In this document: positions 33,917 through 42,751 of the stretch, in pieces
Numbering within the stretch: the first letter of the stretch is position 1
Layout: every line of letters starts with the position of its first letter
From: Solitalea longa
Lineage (GTDB): Bacteria; Bacteroidota; Bacteroidia; Sphingobacteriales; Sphingobacteriaceae
Assembly (NCBI RefSeq): GCF_002920915.1
Contig: NZ_PQVF01000007.1
Location: forward strand, 186,001 to 250,000
Reading direction: 5' to 3'
DNA: 64,000 nucleotides
Notes under the pieces: model-generated
The model's database searches: none
What the model saw: only the letters and a program-made list of their open reading frames with translations
What the model was told of the DNA's origin: nothing
Program-made: the position numbers and the translations under genes

Positions 33917-34543
33917 TTACCGTTCCCACTTTACCCAAGCTTTGTGTTTACGACTGTGCATACTGTTGATCCATTTTTGGCCCCTGTAAGTAAGGTAAGC
34001 ACAACCGCTTCCTAATAGAGCCCCTGCCACTACATCTGAAGGGTAATGAACACCTAAATAGCATCTGGAAACGCCTACTGCCGTGGCCCAGGTATAAGCT
34101 GGTGCAACCACATACCATTTTTTAAATTGAAGGCTTAAGGATGTGGCTGTTGAAAAAGCCTTGGATGTATGCCCTGATGGAAATGAGTATCCAATTGGAT
34201 AATCTACAGGATGAATGGTGCTATAAGTTACAAAGGGCCGGTCGCGATGAACAGTTGCTTTAAGTGTGTGAGTAAGAATTGTTGTGGCAACTAATGATAC
34301 TCCAATTTGCAACGATGCATCTTTTATCGATTTGTCTTTGGTTATAACCCCATCAATAAATAAACCTACCGGAATGGCAATGCAAATGGGCCCTGCAGTT
34401 TTAGAAATAAATGCGAAACCGTTTTCAAGACCAGGATTACGATGTTCCTGTAACTCAATCAGCGTTTCCACATCCAGATTTTGAGAATAGGAATTGAATC
34501 CGCTTAAAAGAAGAAACAGTGCCAATAAATACCTAAACATCAA
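33917..34543 (-). CDS. PAP2-family phosphatase, exported/membrane
   Basis: 208 aa with a signal sequence ending FNSYSQ. The three acid-phosphatase motifs are present: KATVHRDRPF (KxxxxxxRP), SFPSGHTSKAFS (PSGH) and SRCYLGVHYPSDVVAG (SRxxxxxHxxxD). Members dephosphorylate undecaprenyl-PP, phosphatidate or lipid A. With a cleavable signal and few further transmembrane helices (a VSLVATTILTHTLKAT-like segment and a C-terminal AGALLGSGCAYLTY), it is probably periplasmic or loosely membrane-bound. The substrate cannot be assigned. Confidence 0.88.
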   Translation of the reverse strand: MMFRYLLALFLLLSGFNSYSQNLDVETLIELQEHRNPGLENGFAFISKTAGPICIAIPVGLFIDGVITKDKSIKDASLQIGVSLVATTILTHTLKATVHRDRPFVTYSTIHPVDYPIGYSFPSGHTSKAFSTATSLSLQFKKWYVVAPAYTWATAVGVSRCYLGVHYPSDVVAGALLGSGCAYLTYRGQKWINSMHSRKHKAWVKWER

Positions 34544-34613
34544 CTTGTTATATTTATAAAATTAAACAAAATTGCGTCCAAGAATATTATTTTGGCACTA
34601 TTTAGTATGCAAC

Positions 34614-35018
34614 TTATTTCAAATTGGCATCAAGGGAATATTTGCCAGGGCCGGTAAGAAACAAAGTAAAAAAGGCTGTCAAATACAATAGATCTAATTC
34701 TTTGCCTGCAAGCGGATCATTTTTATGAATCATAAAAAAAGCTACCGACATAACTACAATCAGGCAGAATAATGCTAATCGACTTGCCAAACCGATGACC
34801 AATAACAATGAACAGAAAACTTCAGCAAAAATATCAGCAATCAACGAGTATTTAGAGCCTATTCTTAGTACATCAGGGAAGGTTGACGCTTTTTGAGAGA
34901 AATGCATCAATTTAGGTAGTCCGTGTATTAAAAACATGGCGATCCCAAATCCGGCACGTAAAATAAAAAGCCCGAAATCGAGCGCAAATGGTTTTACTGA
35001 AAATAAAAATTTCTTCAT
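34614..35018 (-). CDS. DoxX-family membrane protein
   Basis: 134 aa with four predicted transmembrane helices (FGLFILRAGFGIAMFLIHGL; LIADIFAEVFCSLLLVIGLA; ALFCLIVVMSVAFFMI; LLYLTAFFTLFLTG). The HGLPKL motif after helix 1 and GPGKYSLD near the end are typical of DoxX. The family is loosely linked to quinone/thiosulfate or redox metabolism in some bacteria, but function in this phylum is undefined. It lies 37 nt downstream of the LutA-like gene, possibly the same transcript. Confidence 0.85.
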   Translation of the reverse strand: MKKFLFSVKPFALDFGLFILRAGFGIAMFLIHGLPKLMHFSQKASTFPDVLRIGSKYSLIADIFAEVFCSLLLVIGLASRLALFCLIVVMSVAFFMIHKNDPLAGKELDLLYLTAFFTLFLTGPGKYSLDANLK

Positions 35019-35055
35019 TGGCTTGTTTAATTGTTAACGATTTAATGTGAATAGC

Positions 35056-35775
35056 TTACCATCCGCTCGATAAAACATCAGCAATGTGCATAGTTTTTAT
35101 CGGCAAATTATTTTTATCAATATAGCCCTGCAAATGCATCAGGCACGATGTATCGGTAGAAATAATATAATTGGCTCCTGTTGCCAGGGCATTGTTTATC
35201 TTTTGTTCGGCCATGGCAGTTGAAATAGATTCAAATTTCACTGAAAAGGTACCTCCAAATCCGCAACAAACTTCCACATCGTTCATTTCAACTAATTCAA
35301 GCCCTTCAACATTTTCCAGTAAAACTCTTGGTTCTCTTTTGATCTTGCACTCACGCAAAGCACCACATGAATCGTGATAAACAGCTTTCCCTTCAAGTTT
35401 AGCTCCCACACTTTCCTTTTTCAAGACGTTGACAATAAAATCGGAAAGCTCATAAATTGAATTTTGAACTGCCCTACATTTATTATGCGCAATCGCATTG
35501 TTAAACAAATCGTTATAATAATTTTTAACCATTCCTACACATGAGCCTGAAGGCCCAACAATGTAGTCCTGTGCTGTAAAATCATCAAGAAATTTCATTC
35601 CTACCGTTTTTGCCTCATCCCAAAAACCAGAATTAAAAGCAGGCTGTCCACAACAGGTTTGATTTTCATTATAAGTAACCTTGCATCCAAGTTTTTCTAA
35701 AACTTTAATGGTATTAAATGCCGTTTCAGGGTGAATTTGATCAATAAAGCAAGGGATAAATAATTCAACTTTCAT
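35056..35775 (-). CDS. LutA/GlcF-like cysteine-rich (CCG) iron-sulfur oxidoreductase subunit
   Basis: 239 aa with the two CCG domains: C41-C42-G43 (NQTCCGQPAFNSG) and C170-C171-G172 (EVCCGFGGTFS), plus C137 (HDSCGALREC). These motifs bind [4Fe-4S] or related clusters in LutA, GlcF and HdrB. LutA normally works with LutB and LutC in L-lactate oxidation; here neither partner is adjacent, only a DoxX gene downstream. I infer a LutA/YkgE-type protein; the substrate is uncertain. Confidence 0.85.
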   Translation of the reverse strand: MKVELFIPCFIDQIHPETAFNTIKVLEKLGCKVTYNENQTCCGQPAFNSGFWDEAKTVGMKFLDDFTAQDYIVGPSGSCVGMVKNYYNDLFNNAIAHNKCRAVQNSIYELSDFIVNVLKKESVGAKLEGKAVYHDSCGALRECKIKREPRVLLENVEGLELVEMNDVEVCCGFGGTFSVKFESISTAMAEQKINNALATGANYIISTDTSCLMHLQGYIDKNNLPIKTMHIADVLSSGW

Positions 35776-35816
35776 TTACTGAGTAATAAGATTAGATAGC
35801 GTTACGGATAAAAAAA

Positions 35817-37127
35817 TTAAGCTTTTATTGTTTTAGTAATAGCTTGCAACGAAGGAACTTTTACCAAACGTATTAATAAGAACAAACCTAAGATAAATAC
35901 CATGGTAAAAAATAATACCGAGCCGCGCATGCTGCCTGTAAGAACTTCAATATAACCGTATAAAAACGTTCCGATAACCAGTGATATTTTCTCGGTTACG
36001 TCATAAAAGCTGAAGTAAGAGGTCGTATCAACGGTTTCAGGCAACAGTTTGGAGTAAGTGGATCTTGACAAGGCCTGAATTCCACCCATTACCATTCCCA
36101 CGAAAAAGGCCAGTAAAATGAACTGGCCGGCAGTTTGGATAAAATAAGCTGCAGATCCGATACCTATCCAAACCAATACGGCGATGATCAATGTTTGAAT
36201 ATTACCAATTAACGCTGAAAGTTTAGCAAACAGATATGCGCCTACAATGGCTACCAATTGAATAATAAAAATGGTCATGATCAACTGGGTATCCTGCATT
36301 TTCAATTCCTTGGTTCCAAACAGTGTGGCAACATACATAATGGTTTGAACGCACATATTGTAAAAGAAGAAGGCCAGCAAAAAGCGCTGTAAGCGAGGCA
36401 ATCCCTTTAATTCGTTCCAAACTTTTTGCAGTTCCTTGTATCCGTTAAATAAAATACGGGCATTCAGCTTATTTTCTTTTGATGCTTTAGGCAGTCGCGC
36501 AAAGGTAATTTGAGCAAATCCGGCCCACCATAACCCTACAGCAAGAAAAGAAATTCGTGCAGGTAAATCGGTATTAGGCAAATGAAACACTTGCGGAAAC
36601 TGGATCATCAGCAGATTTATTAATAAAAGTATTACGCTGCCAATATAACCATAGGCATATCCCTTAGCTGAAACCGAATCTTGCTCATTTGGTTGGGCAA
36701 TCTCGGGTAAATAAGCATTGTAAAACACCAGGCTACCCGTGTAACCAATACAGGCCAATGCACTGCATATTATTCCCAGTTCTACGGTATTCTTATTAAA
36801 AAAGAATAAACCTATACAAGCCAGTGAGCCCATATAACAGAAAAACTTCATAAAAGCCATCTTTTTACCGCTATAATCGGCTATACCTGATAAAAGCGGA
36901 CTGATTATGGCCACTACCAAAAAAGCAAATGAAATAGCATATGAATAAAGGGCTGTATTTACGAACTCTATTCCAAAGAATTTAACCTTATCGCTACCAT
37001 TAGAAGAGGTAACAGCTGTATAGTAAACGGGGAAAACTGCAGAGGTAATGGTTAGTGAGTAAACCGAATTTGCCCAGTCGTACATAGCCCAGGCATTAAT
37101 AGTTTTTTTGTTTGATTTAGTAAGCAT
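35817..37127 (-). CDS. UMF1-family MFS transporter (copy 1)
   Basis: 436 aa, about 12 transmembrane helices. The UMF1/Atg22-like signature is INAWAMYDWANSVYSL at the N-terminus, followed by SAVFPVYYTAV, a helix-2/3 loop GIADYSGKKMAFMKFFCYMG, and GGIQALSRSTYSKLLPE near helix 10. UMF1 ('unknown MFS 1') substrates are unknown; the yeast homologue effluxes amino acids from vacuoles. It has exactly the same length as the neighbouring copy, 58 nt away, showing a tandem duplication. Confidence 0.88.
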   Translation of the reverse strand: MLTKSNKKTINAWAMYDWANSVYSLTITSAVFPVYYTAVTSSNGSDKVKFFGIEFVNTALYSYAISFAFLVVAIISPLLSGIADYSGKKMAFMKFFCYMGSLACIGLFFFNKNTVELGIICSALACIGYTGSLVFYNAYLPEIAQPNEQDSVSAKGYAYGYIGSVILLLINLLMIQFPQVFHLPNTDLPARISFLAVGLWWAGFAQITFARLPKASKENKLNARILFNGYKELQKVWNELKGLPRLQRFLLAFFFYNMCVQTIMYVATLFGTKELKMQDTQLIMTIFIIQLVAIVGAYLFAKLSALIGNIQTLIIAVLVWIGIGSAAYFIQTAGQFILLAFFVGMVMGGIQALSRSTYSKLLPETVDTTSYFSFYDVTEKISLVIGTFLYGYIEVLTGSMRGSVLFFTMVFILGLFLLIRLVKVPSLQAITKTIKA

Positions 37128-37185
37128 AACGTTTGACTAAAGTAACAATATTTGGATTTATATCACCCAATGTTAGTTTTTTTAG

Positions 37186-38496
37186 CTACAGATTAATCTT
37201 TTCTGTTTGATTTTCAATAGAAGAAAATTTTAAAATACTGAGCAATAAAATCAAACCAATTAATAAGAAGGAGGCAAAAACCAATACCGAGGCCCTCATG
37301 CTATGGGTAAGCACTTCTAAATAGCCAAATAAAAACATTCCAAGGGCGATGCAAAAGCGTTCAATGAGGTCATAAAAAGTAAGAAAATCGTTACTTGCTG
37401 AATCCTGAGGAAGCAACTTTGTGAACGTAGTTCTCGAAAGGGCAAACACCCCTCCCAAGCCAAGCCCTAATCCAAAAGCAAGTACCATAAACTGAACCGG
37501 AGTATTTACAAAATAAGCGGAGGAATCAACCATGATCCAAATCAGAATGGCTAATGTCAGTGTTTGAAGGTCGCCTATTTTAGTTGCCAGCCGATTAGCC
37601 AGAAATGCACCCAACACGGCCACTACCTGAATAATAAAAATGGTTGGAATAAGCTCCTCATCCTTCATATGTACCTCTTTTATCACAAATAAGGTTGCAG
37701 CATACATTACGGTTTGTATACTCATTATGTAAAGAGCAAAGGCACAAATAAACCGCTTGGCATTAGGGTAACTACTAAGGTTTTTATAAGTTTTAATTTG
37801 ATGATGATAACTTTCAATTATCGCTTTTACATTAATTTGTTCCTTTGCTTTTGATTTTGGAAGGAAATAAAAGGTCCATTGAGCAAAAGCTATCCACCAT
37901 AAACCCACCAGTAAAAATGTTATACGCACAGCAATAGTATCCACTGATATGTAGAACCAATGAGGATTCAAAATCATTAGTATGGCGATAATCAATAGTA
38001 ATGTGCTACCAATATAACCAAGTGTAAATCCTTTAATTGCGGCTGATTCCTGTTCATCGGGGTGTGCAATTTCCGGTAAAAATGCAAAATAGAAAATAAG
38101 GCTTCCGGCATAACCCAAACAAGCCACACTGCTGCAAATAATTGCCAATTCAATATTTGATCCGGTAAAGAAATATAAACCGGCACAGGCCGATGCTCCC
38201 AGGTAGCAAAACAGCTTAAAGAAAAATACCCGTTTAACAGCACAGTGGGTAAGTTTATTTAAAACCGGACTAAAAACTGCCAAAAGAAAAAAAGCTACTG
38301 CAATTGAATAGGCATATAGGGAAGTATTAACATATTCGGAACCAAAGAACACCACTTTGTCATCCTGTCCATGCGTAGTTAACTGTAGATAGTAAATAGG
38401 AAAAATTGCCGAAATAATGAGCAAGGTATACACCGAACTTGCCCAATCATACATGGCCCAGGCAAAAATTGTTTTATTGTTTGATTTTAATGACAT
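37186..38496 (-). CDS. UMF1-family MFS transporter (copy 2)
   Basis: 436 aa, same topology as copy 1: IFAWAMYDWASSVYTLLIIS, AVFSPVLNKLTHCAVKRVFF, GGVFALSRTTFTKLLPQDSA. Compared with copy 1 the helix 2-3 loop has lost the usual D-x-x-G-x-K/R pattern (NKLTHCAVKR versus IADYSGKKMA), suggesting altered function. It probably precedes copy 1 on the same transcript. The substrate is unknown. Confidence 0.87.
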   Translation of the reverse strand: MSLKSNNKTIFAWAMYDWASSVYTLLIISAIFPIYYLQLTTHGQDDKVVFFGSEYVNTSLYAYSIAVAFFLLAVFSPVLNKLTHCAVKRVFFFKLFCYLGASACAGLYFFTGSNIELAIICSSVACLGYAGSLIFYFAFLPEIAHPDEQESAAIKGFTLGYIGSTLLLIIAILMILNPHWFYISVDTIAVRITFLLVGLWWIAFAQWTFYFLPKSKAKEQINVKAIIESYHHQIKTYKNLSSYPNAKRFICAFALYIMSIQTVMYAATLFVIKEVHMKDEELIPTIFIIQVVAVLGAFLANRLATKIGDLQTLTLAILIWIMVDSSAYFVNTPVQFMVLAFGLGLGLGGVFALSRTTFTKLLPQDSASNDFLTFYDLIERFCIALGMFLFGYLEVLTHSMRASVLVFASFLLIGLILLLSILKFSSIENQTEKINL

Positions 38497-38670
38497 AGCT
38501 ATCGCCGAATGTAATAATGTTTCAACATATATTTACCATCCGGTAATTAATTCTGAAAACTTAACTTTGGCTTCGTTTGTTAATAAAAAGTACTTTTAAT
38601 AAAACATGAATACTACATTAACAACGTAGATAATTAATTCTAAATCAATTTAAAAATTTAAAATAAGTTT

Positions 38671-38678
38671 TAACTTTG
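38671..38678 (+). promoter_or_regulatory. Candidate -7 element for the GNAT gene
   Basis: TAACTTTG matches TAnnTTTG 57 nt before the ATG at 38736; the upstream -33 position is AT-rich without a clear TTTG. Confidence 0.4.
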
Positions 38679-38735
38679 CGCCGCCTAAAACTAAGCGCTC
38701 TCAGTTAAATTGTTAGATCCGAACAGAACGGCATC

Positions 38736-39173
38736 ATGCATGTAAAATTTATTTCGGTGGAAGATACTTTTAATCTTCGCCAGCAGATTTTGAAACCCGG
38801 TTGTGCTATTACCTCTTGTTATTTTCCAAAGGATAATGAGCCGGAAACATTTCATTTAGCAGTGATTGATAACGAGGAGATCGTTAGTGTAGGTTCATTT
38901 AACCGCTCGAGTCTTCCTTTTTTCGCTAATACCTCGCAGTATCATTTAAAAGGTATGGCCACGTCCTTGTCATACAGAGGAAAAAATGCCGGCAGCACTT
39001 TGGTGAAATTCGCTATGGATTATCTAAAACAAAAAGAGGTGAATTTACTATGGTGCAATGCTCGGGTAACAGCGGTTGGTTTTTACCAAAAGCTTGGTTT
39101 TACCAGCATTGGCGACACATTCGAAGTAGAGGGTATTGGTCTTCATCAAACTATGTATATCAATTTGAATTAA
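38736..39173 (+). CDS. GNAT-family N-acetyltransferase
   Basis: 145 aa, cytoplasmic. The acetyl-CoA-binding motif A is YHLKGMATSLSYRGKNAGSTLVKFAM (the RGKNAG loop stands for Q/RxxGxG/A), followed by the late motif LLWCNARVTAVGFYQKLGFT and a final strand. The substrate is unknown. A very strong terminator follows, and it converges with the RND operon. Confidence 0.85.
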   Translation: MHVKFISVEDTFNLRQQILKPGCAITSCYFPKDNEPETFHLAVIDNEEIVSVGSFNRSSLPFFANTSQYHLKGMATSLSYRGKNAGSTLVKFAMDYLKQKEVNLLWCNARVTAVGFYQKLGFTSIGDTFEVEGIGLHQTMYINLN

Positions 39174-39195
39174 TTTTACTTTTTTCTATAAGCAC

Positions 39196-39230
39196 AAAAA
39201 GCAAATACTCCATCGGTATTTGCTTTTTTT
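39196..39230 (+). terminator. Terminator of the GNAT gene
   Basis: AAAAAGCAAATAC (39196-39208) pairs perfectly with GTATTTGCTTTTT (39216-39228); T-run follows. Confidence 0.88.
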
Positions 39231-39248
39231 ATGTTTTCTGCTTATCAT

Positions 39249-39280
39249 AAAAAAGCCTTCCTGTTTGCACAGGAAGGCTT
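39249..39280 (-). terminator. Terminator of the RND efflux operon
   Basis: AAGCCTTCCTGT (39253-39264) pairs with ACAGGAAGGCTT (39269-39280), loop TTGC; minus-strand T-run TTTTATGATA follows. It lies about 25 nt after the RND stop. Confidence 0.85.
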
Positions 39281-39304
39281 AAACACAAAAAATCAAAGAT
39301 TTTA

Positions 39305-42300
39305 TTAGTCAGCCATTGCTACTTCAACAGCTTTTGTTTTAGTTTTTTTGGTGATTTTGGCTTTAGCACTGTAAACCAGGTAATACATTACCGGAACCAG
39401 GATCAACGTTAAGAACGTTGCAAAGGCTAATCCGAAAATCATTGTCCATGACAACGGTCCCCAGAATGCAACGCTATCACCTCCGAAGAAAATATGAGGA
39501 TTCAGTTCGGTGAATAAAGTCACAAAGTCAATATTCAAACCTACCGCTAATGGAATCAGACCTAGCATGGTAGCCGAGGCGGTAAGAATTACCGGAGTCA
39601 TACGGGTTCTTCCAGCTTCAATAATTGCCTCTTTAAGTTCCATACCTTGCTCTAGCAACAGGTCTGTAAACTCAACCAGCAAAATACCGTTACGAACCAC
39701 AATACCCGCCAGCGCCACAATACCAATACCTGTCATAACAATAGAGATATCCATTTTAAAGATCGAAAAGCCTAATAATACCCCTGTTATACTGAAGATG
39801 ATCTCCGAAAGGATAATGATCGGTTTACCTACCGAGTTGAACTGAGTTACCAAAATAAGGAAGATCAACCCTAAAGAAACCATCATTGCCGTAGCTAAGA
39901 ATGCACCGGTTTCGGCCTGATCTTCTTGCTCACCAGTCATTTTAATAGTTATCCCTTCAGGTGCATTAAAATCGGCAATGGCACTTTGGATCTCTCCTAC
40001 TACTTCATTTCCGTTATAGCCACCAAGAACGTTTGAAGAAAGCGTAATTAAACGTTTCTGATCTTTACGCTTAATACCAGCGTACGATGTTGAATAATGA
40101 ATATCAGCTACTGATGATAAAGGAATTTGACGAATAGCACCTCCCATATTCATATCACGGTAAGTGATCTTCATGTTCATCAGTGAGTTGATGTTATTAC
40201 GCTGATCTTCTTTTACACGAACATAAATAGGGTAATCATCCTTATCATCTCTGAATTTTGAAATCTCATAACCAAAAATGGCCGTGCGCAACTCCATACC
40301 GATTTGTCCGGTAGTTATACCTTCTCTTCCTGCACGTTCACGATTAATGTCCACAACAATTTCAGGCTTATTACTTTCAAAATCGGACTTTAACTCTTCC
40401 ACTCCACCAATTTGTTTTTGGTCGAGGTATTTTTTCAAATTATTAGCCCCTAGTGTTAACTGGTCAAAATCATCACCAGAAATTTCGATATTAATTGGTT
40501 TACCTGTAGGCGGACCGTTTTGTTCCTGATCAACCGAAATCTCAGCACCTGGAATACCTTTTACGGCATTACGGATCTTATTTAAGTAATCACTCGTTGA
40601 TTCACCATTACGTTTGGCAAATTCAACAAAGGCTACTCCTACTTTACCTAAATGCGGTTGGGCGTTATTTCCAGACATCTGGTCTTCGCTGGCACCTACG
40701 GCCACATTCGAGATCACTGATTCAACAATTGGATCCATCTTGCCACCTTTATCCAACACTTTGAAAATCCGTTTCTCAACTACCTGGGTAATTGAATCGG
40801 TATATTTTTGATCGGTGCCAATTGGTAAACGTATATACGTATAGATAAAGTTAGGTTCGCTCTGCGGAAAGAAAACCACTTTAGGCTGTCTGATTCCAAA
40901 GAAAACAAAGGAGAATACCAAAAGGCCTAAAGTGCTTAAGAGTAATAAAGCAGGTCTTCTCTTTCCTAAAGCCCATGTTACCAATTCTTTATACCTATCC
41001 TGAACTGCGGGCCAATGTTTTTCCTGAAAATTGCGAATAACTCCGGTAAGTACGAATCGGTTTAATGAATACAAACCGAACATGGTAAGTATAAAGTTAC
41101 CCATGCCGATAGTTCCACTTAGGTAAAATAACACTGCCAAACCAACCATTACCAAGGCTGTAACTTTATACCCTTTAGTAATTTGTTTTGATTTGACATG
41201 GTCATCATCATGATGTGGCTTCATGAAATCAACAGCGAAAACCGGGTTAATAATATAGGCAACCACCAACGAAGCCAGCAAGGTTACAATAAGTGTAATT
41301 GGCAGATAGAACATGAATTTACCAATTACGCCTTGCCAAAAAGCCAATGGAATAAATGGTGCCAGTGTGGTTAATGTACCTGACAATACGGGAAGGAAAA
41401 CCTCACCGGTAGCCGTTTTTGCGGCCTGCTTTATCGGTATACGACCATTATCAAAAATACGGTGAGTATTTTCAATTACTACGATCGCGTCATCCACCAC
41501 AATTCCCAATGCTAACAAGAACGAGAACAATACGATCATGTTTAGGGTGAAACCAAGCCAAGGCATCACCAAAAAGGCAATGAACATTGACAAAGGAACA
41601 GACATCGCAACGAAAATAGCATTCGTTGTTCCCATGAAGAACATCAGAATAATGGTTACCAAAATGAAACCGATAATAATGGTGTTGATCAGGTCATGCA
41701 AGGTCACACGGGTTTGATCAGACTGATCACCGGTAATAACCACTTTTAAACCATCAGGAAACTTGGTTTTCTGCATCTCCTTTACAATATCATTGATTTT
41801 GTCAGAAGCATTGATCAGGTTTTCGCCGCTGCGCTTAATTACGTTCAGGGTAATTACATTTTGTCCATCCAAACGAGCGTAGCTTTCTTTTTCTTTAAAA
41901 CTGTCCTTAACTTCGGAAATGTCTTTCAGAAACACTGTAGCACCTGAAGCCCCACGAATAATTATGTCTCCAATGGTTGCGGCATCTTTAAACTGACCAT
42001 TAACACTTAAGGTTCGTTTAATACCATCCATTGCCATTAAACCACCTGTAATGTTAGCATTCTCTCTTCCAACTGCCATTTCAATATCGTTGAATGAAAT
42101 GTTTGCAGCCATCATTTTATACATGTCGACATTGATTTGGAATTCTCTGTCAAGAGCTCCAACCAAATCAACACGAGTGATCTCTTTTAAACTTTCAATC
42201 CGATCTTGTAAGTCTTCTGCATATCTTTTCAACGTTACCAGATCATAATCACCTGATAAGTTTACATTCATAATTGGAACCTCCGAAACATCGATACGGA

Positions 42301-42709
42301 TCACCTGAGGCTGAAACGTTAAGTCTGATGGAAGGTCATCTTTGGCCTTATCCACTGCATCTTTTACCTTTTGTTGGGCCACATCCACATCCACATCGGT
42401 ATTAAACTCAACAATTACATTCGAAAAATCCTGAACCGAATTACTGGTTACTTTTTTTACACCGGAGATCGATTTTACCTGCTTCTCAATTTGCTTGGTT
42501 ACCAAGTTCTCCATATTGGTAGGAGAAACGCCCTGGTAAATAGTAGCAATGTACATTTGCGGAAATACAACTTCCGGAAACTGCTCTTTTGGCAATTTTA
42601 TATATGATAAAATACCGGCCAGCGTAATGATAACGGTAAGTACATAAATACTTGTTTTGTTATCAATTGCCCAACTGGAAGGCTTAAATTCTTTTGAAAC
42701 GTCTTTCAT
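39305..42709 (-). CDS. RND-family efflux permease (AcrB/MexF-like)
   Basis: 1134 aa, inner-membrane proton-driven exporter. It has 12 transmembrane helices and two large periplasmic loops: first helix TSIYVLTVIITLAGILSYIK, KLPKEQFPEVVFPQ after it, and LLALGIVVDDAIVVIENTHR in helix 4 with the two Asp of the proton relay. A duplicated second half has GIVALAGIVVRNGILLVEFT and MTPVILTASATMLGLIPLAV. It is longer than AcrB (~1050 aa): extra residues lie around 500-560 (HHDDDHVKSK, with an added hydrophobic segment). It is last in tetR-tolC-adaptor-RND; the substrate is unknown, and drug or metabolite export is likely. Confidence 0.93.
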   Translation of the reverse strand: MKDVSKEFKPSSWAIDNKTSIYVLTVIITLAGILSYIKLPKEQFPEVVFPQMYIATIYQGVSPTNMENLVTKQIEKQVKSISGVKKVTSNSVQDFSNVIVEFNTDVDVDVAQQKVKDAVDKAKDDLPSDLTFQPQVIRIDVSEVPIMNVNLSGDYDLVTLKRYAEDLQDRIESLKEITRVDLVGALDREFQINVDMYKMMAANISFNDIEMAVGRENANITGGLMAMDGIKRTLSVNGQFKDAATIGDIIIRGASGATVFLKDISEVKDSFKEKESYARLDGQNVITLNVIKRSGENLINASDKINDIVKEMQKTKFPDGLKVVITGDQSDQTRVTLHDLINTIIIGFILVTIILMFFMGTTNAIFVAMSVPLSMFIAFLVMPWLGFTLNMIVLFSFLLALGIVVDDAIVVIENTHRIFDNGRIPIKQAAKTATGEVFLPVLSGTLTTLAPFIPLAFWQGVIGKFMFYLPITLIVTLLASLVVAYIINPVFAVDFMKPHHDDDHVKSKQITKGYKVTALVMVGLAVLFYLSGTIGMGNFILTMFGLYSLNRFVLTGVIRNFQEKHWPAVQDRYKELVTWALGKRRPALLLLSTLGLLVFSFVFFGIRQPKVVFFPQSEPNFIYTYIRLPIGTDQKYTDSITQVVEKRIFKVLDKGGKMDPIVESVISNVAVGASEDQMSGNNAQPHLGKVGVAFVEFAKRNGESTSDYLNKIRNAVKGIPGAEISVDQEQNGPPTGKPINIEISGDDFDQLTLGANNLKKYLDQKQIGGVEELKSDFESNKPEIVVDINRERAGREGITTGQIGMELRTAIFGYEISKFRDDKDDYPIYVRVKEDQRNNINSLMNMKITYRDMNMGGAIRQIPLSSVADIHYSTSYAGIKRKDQKRLITLSSNVLGGYNGNEVVGEIQSAIADFNAPEGITIKMTGEQEDQAETGAFLATAMMVSLGLIFLILVTQFNSVGKPIIILSEIIFSITGVLLGFSIFKMDISIVMTGIGIVALAGIVVRNGILLVEFTDLLLEQGMELKEAIIEAGRTRMTPVILTASATMLGLIPLAVGLNIDFVTLFTELNPHIFFGGDSVAFWGPLSWTMIFGLAFATFLTLILVPVMYYLVYSAKAKITKKTKTKAVEVAMAD

Positions 42710-42751
42710 CTTTTTAGCTATTATAATGTTAGCTGATAGGTTAATTGCAGA

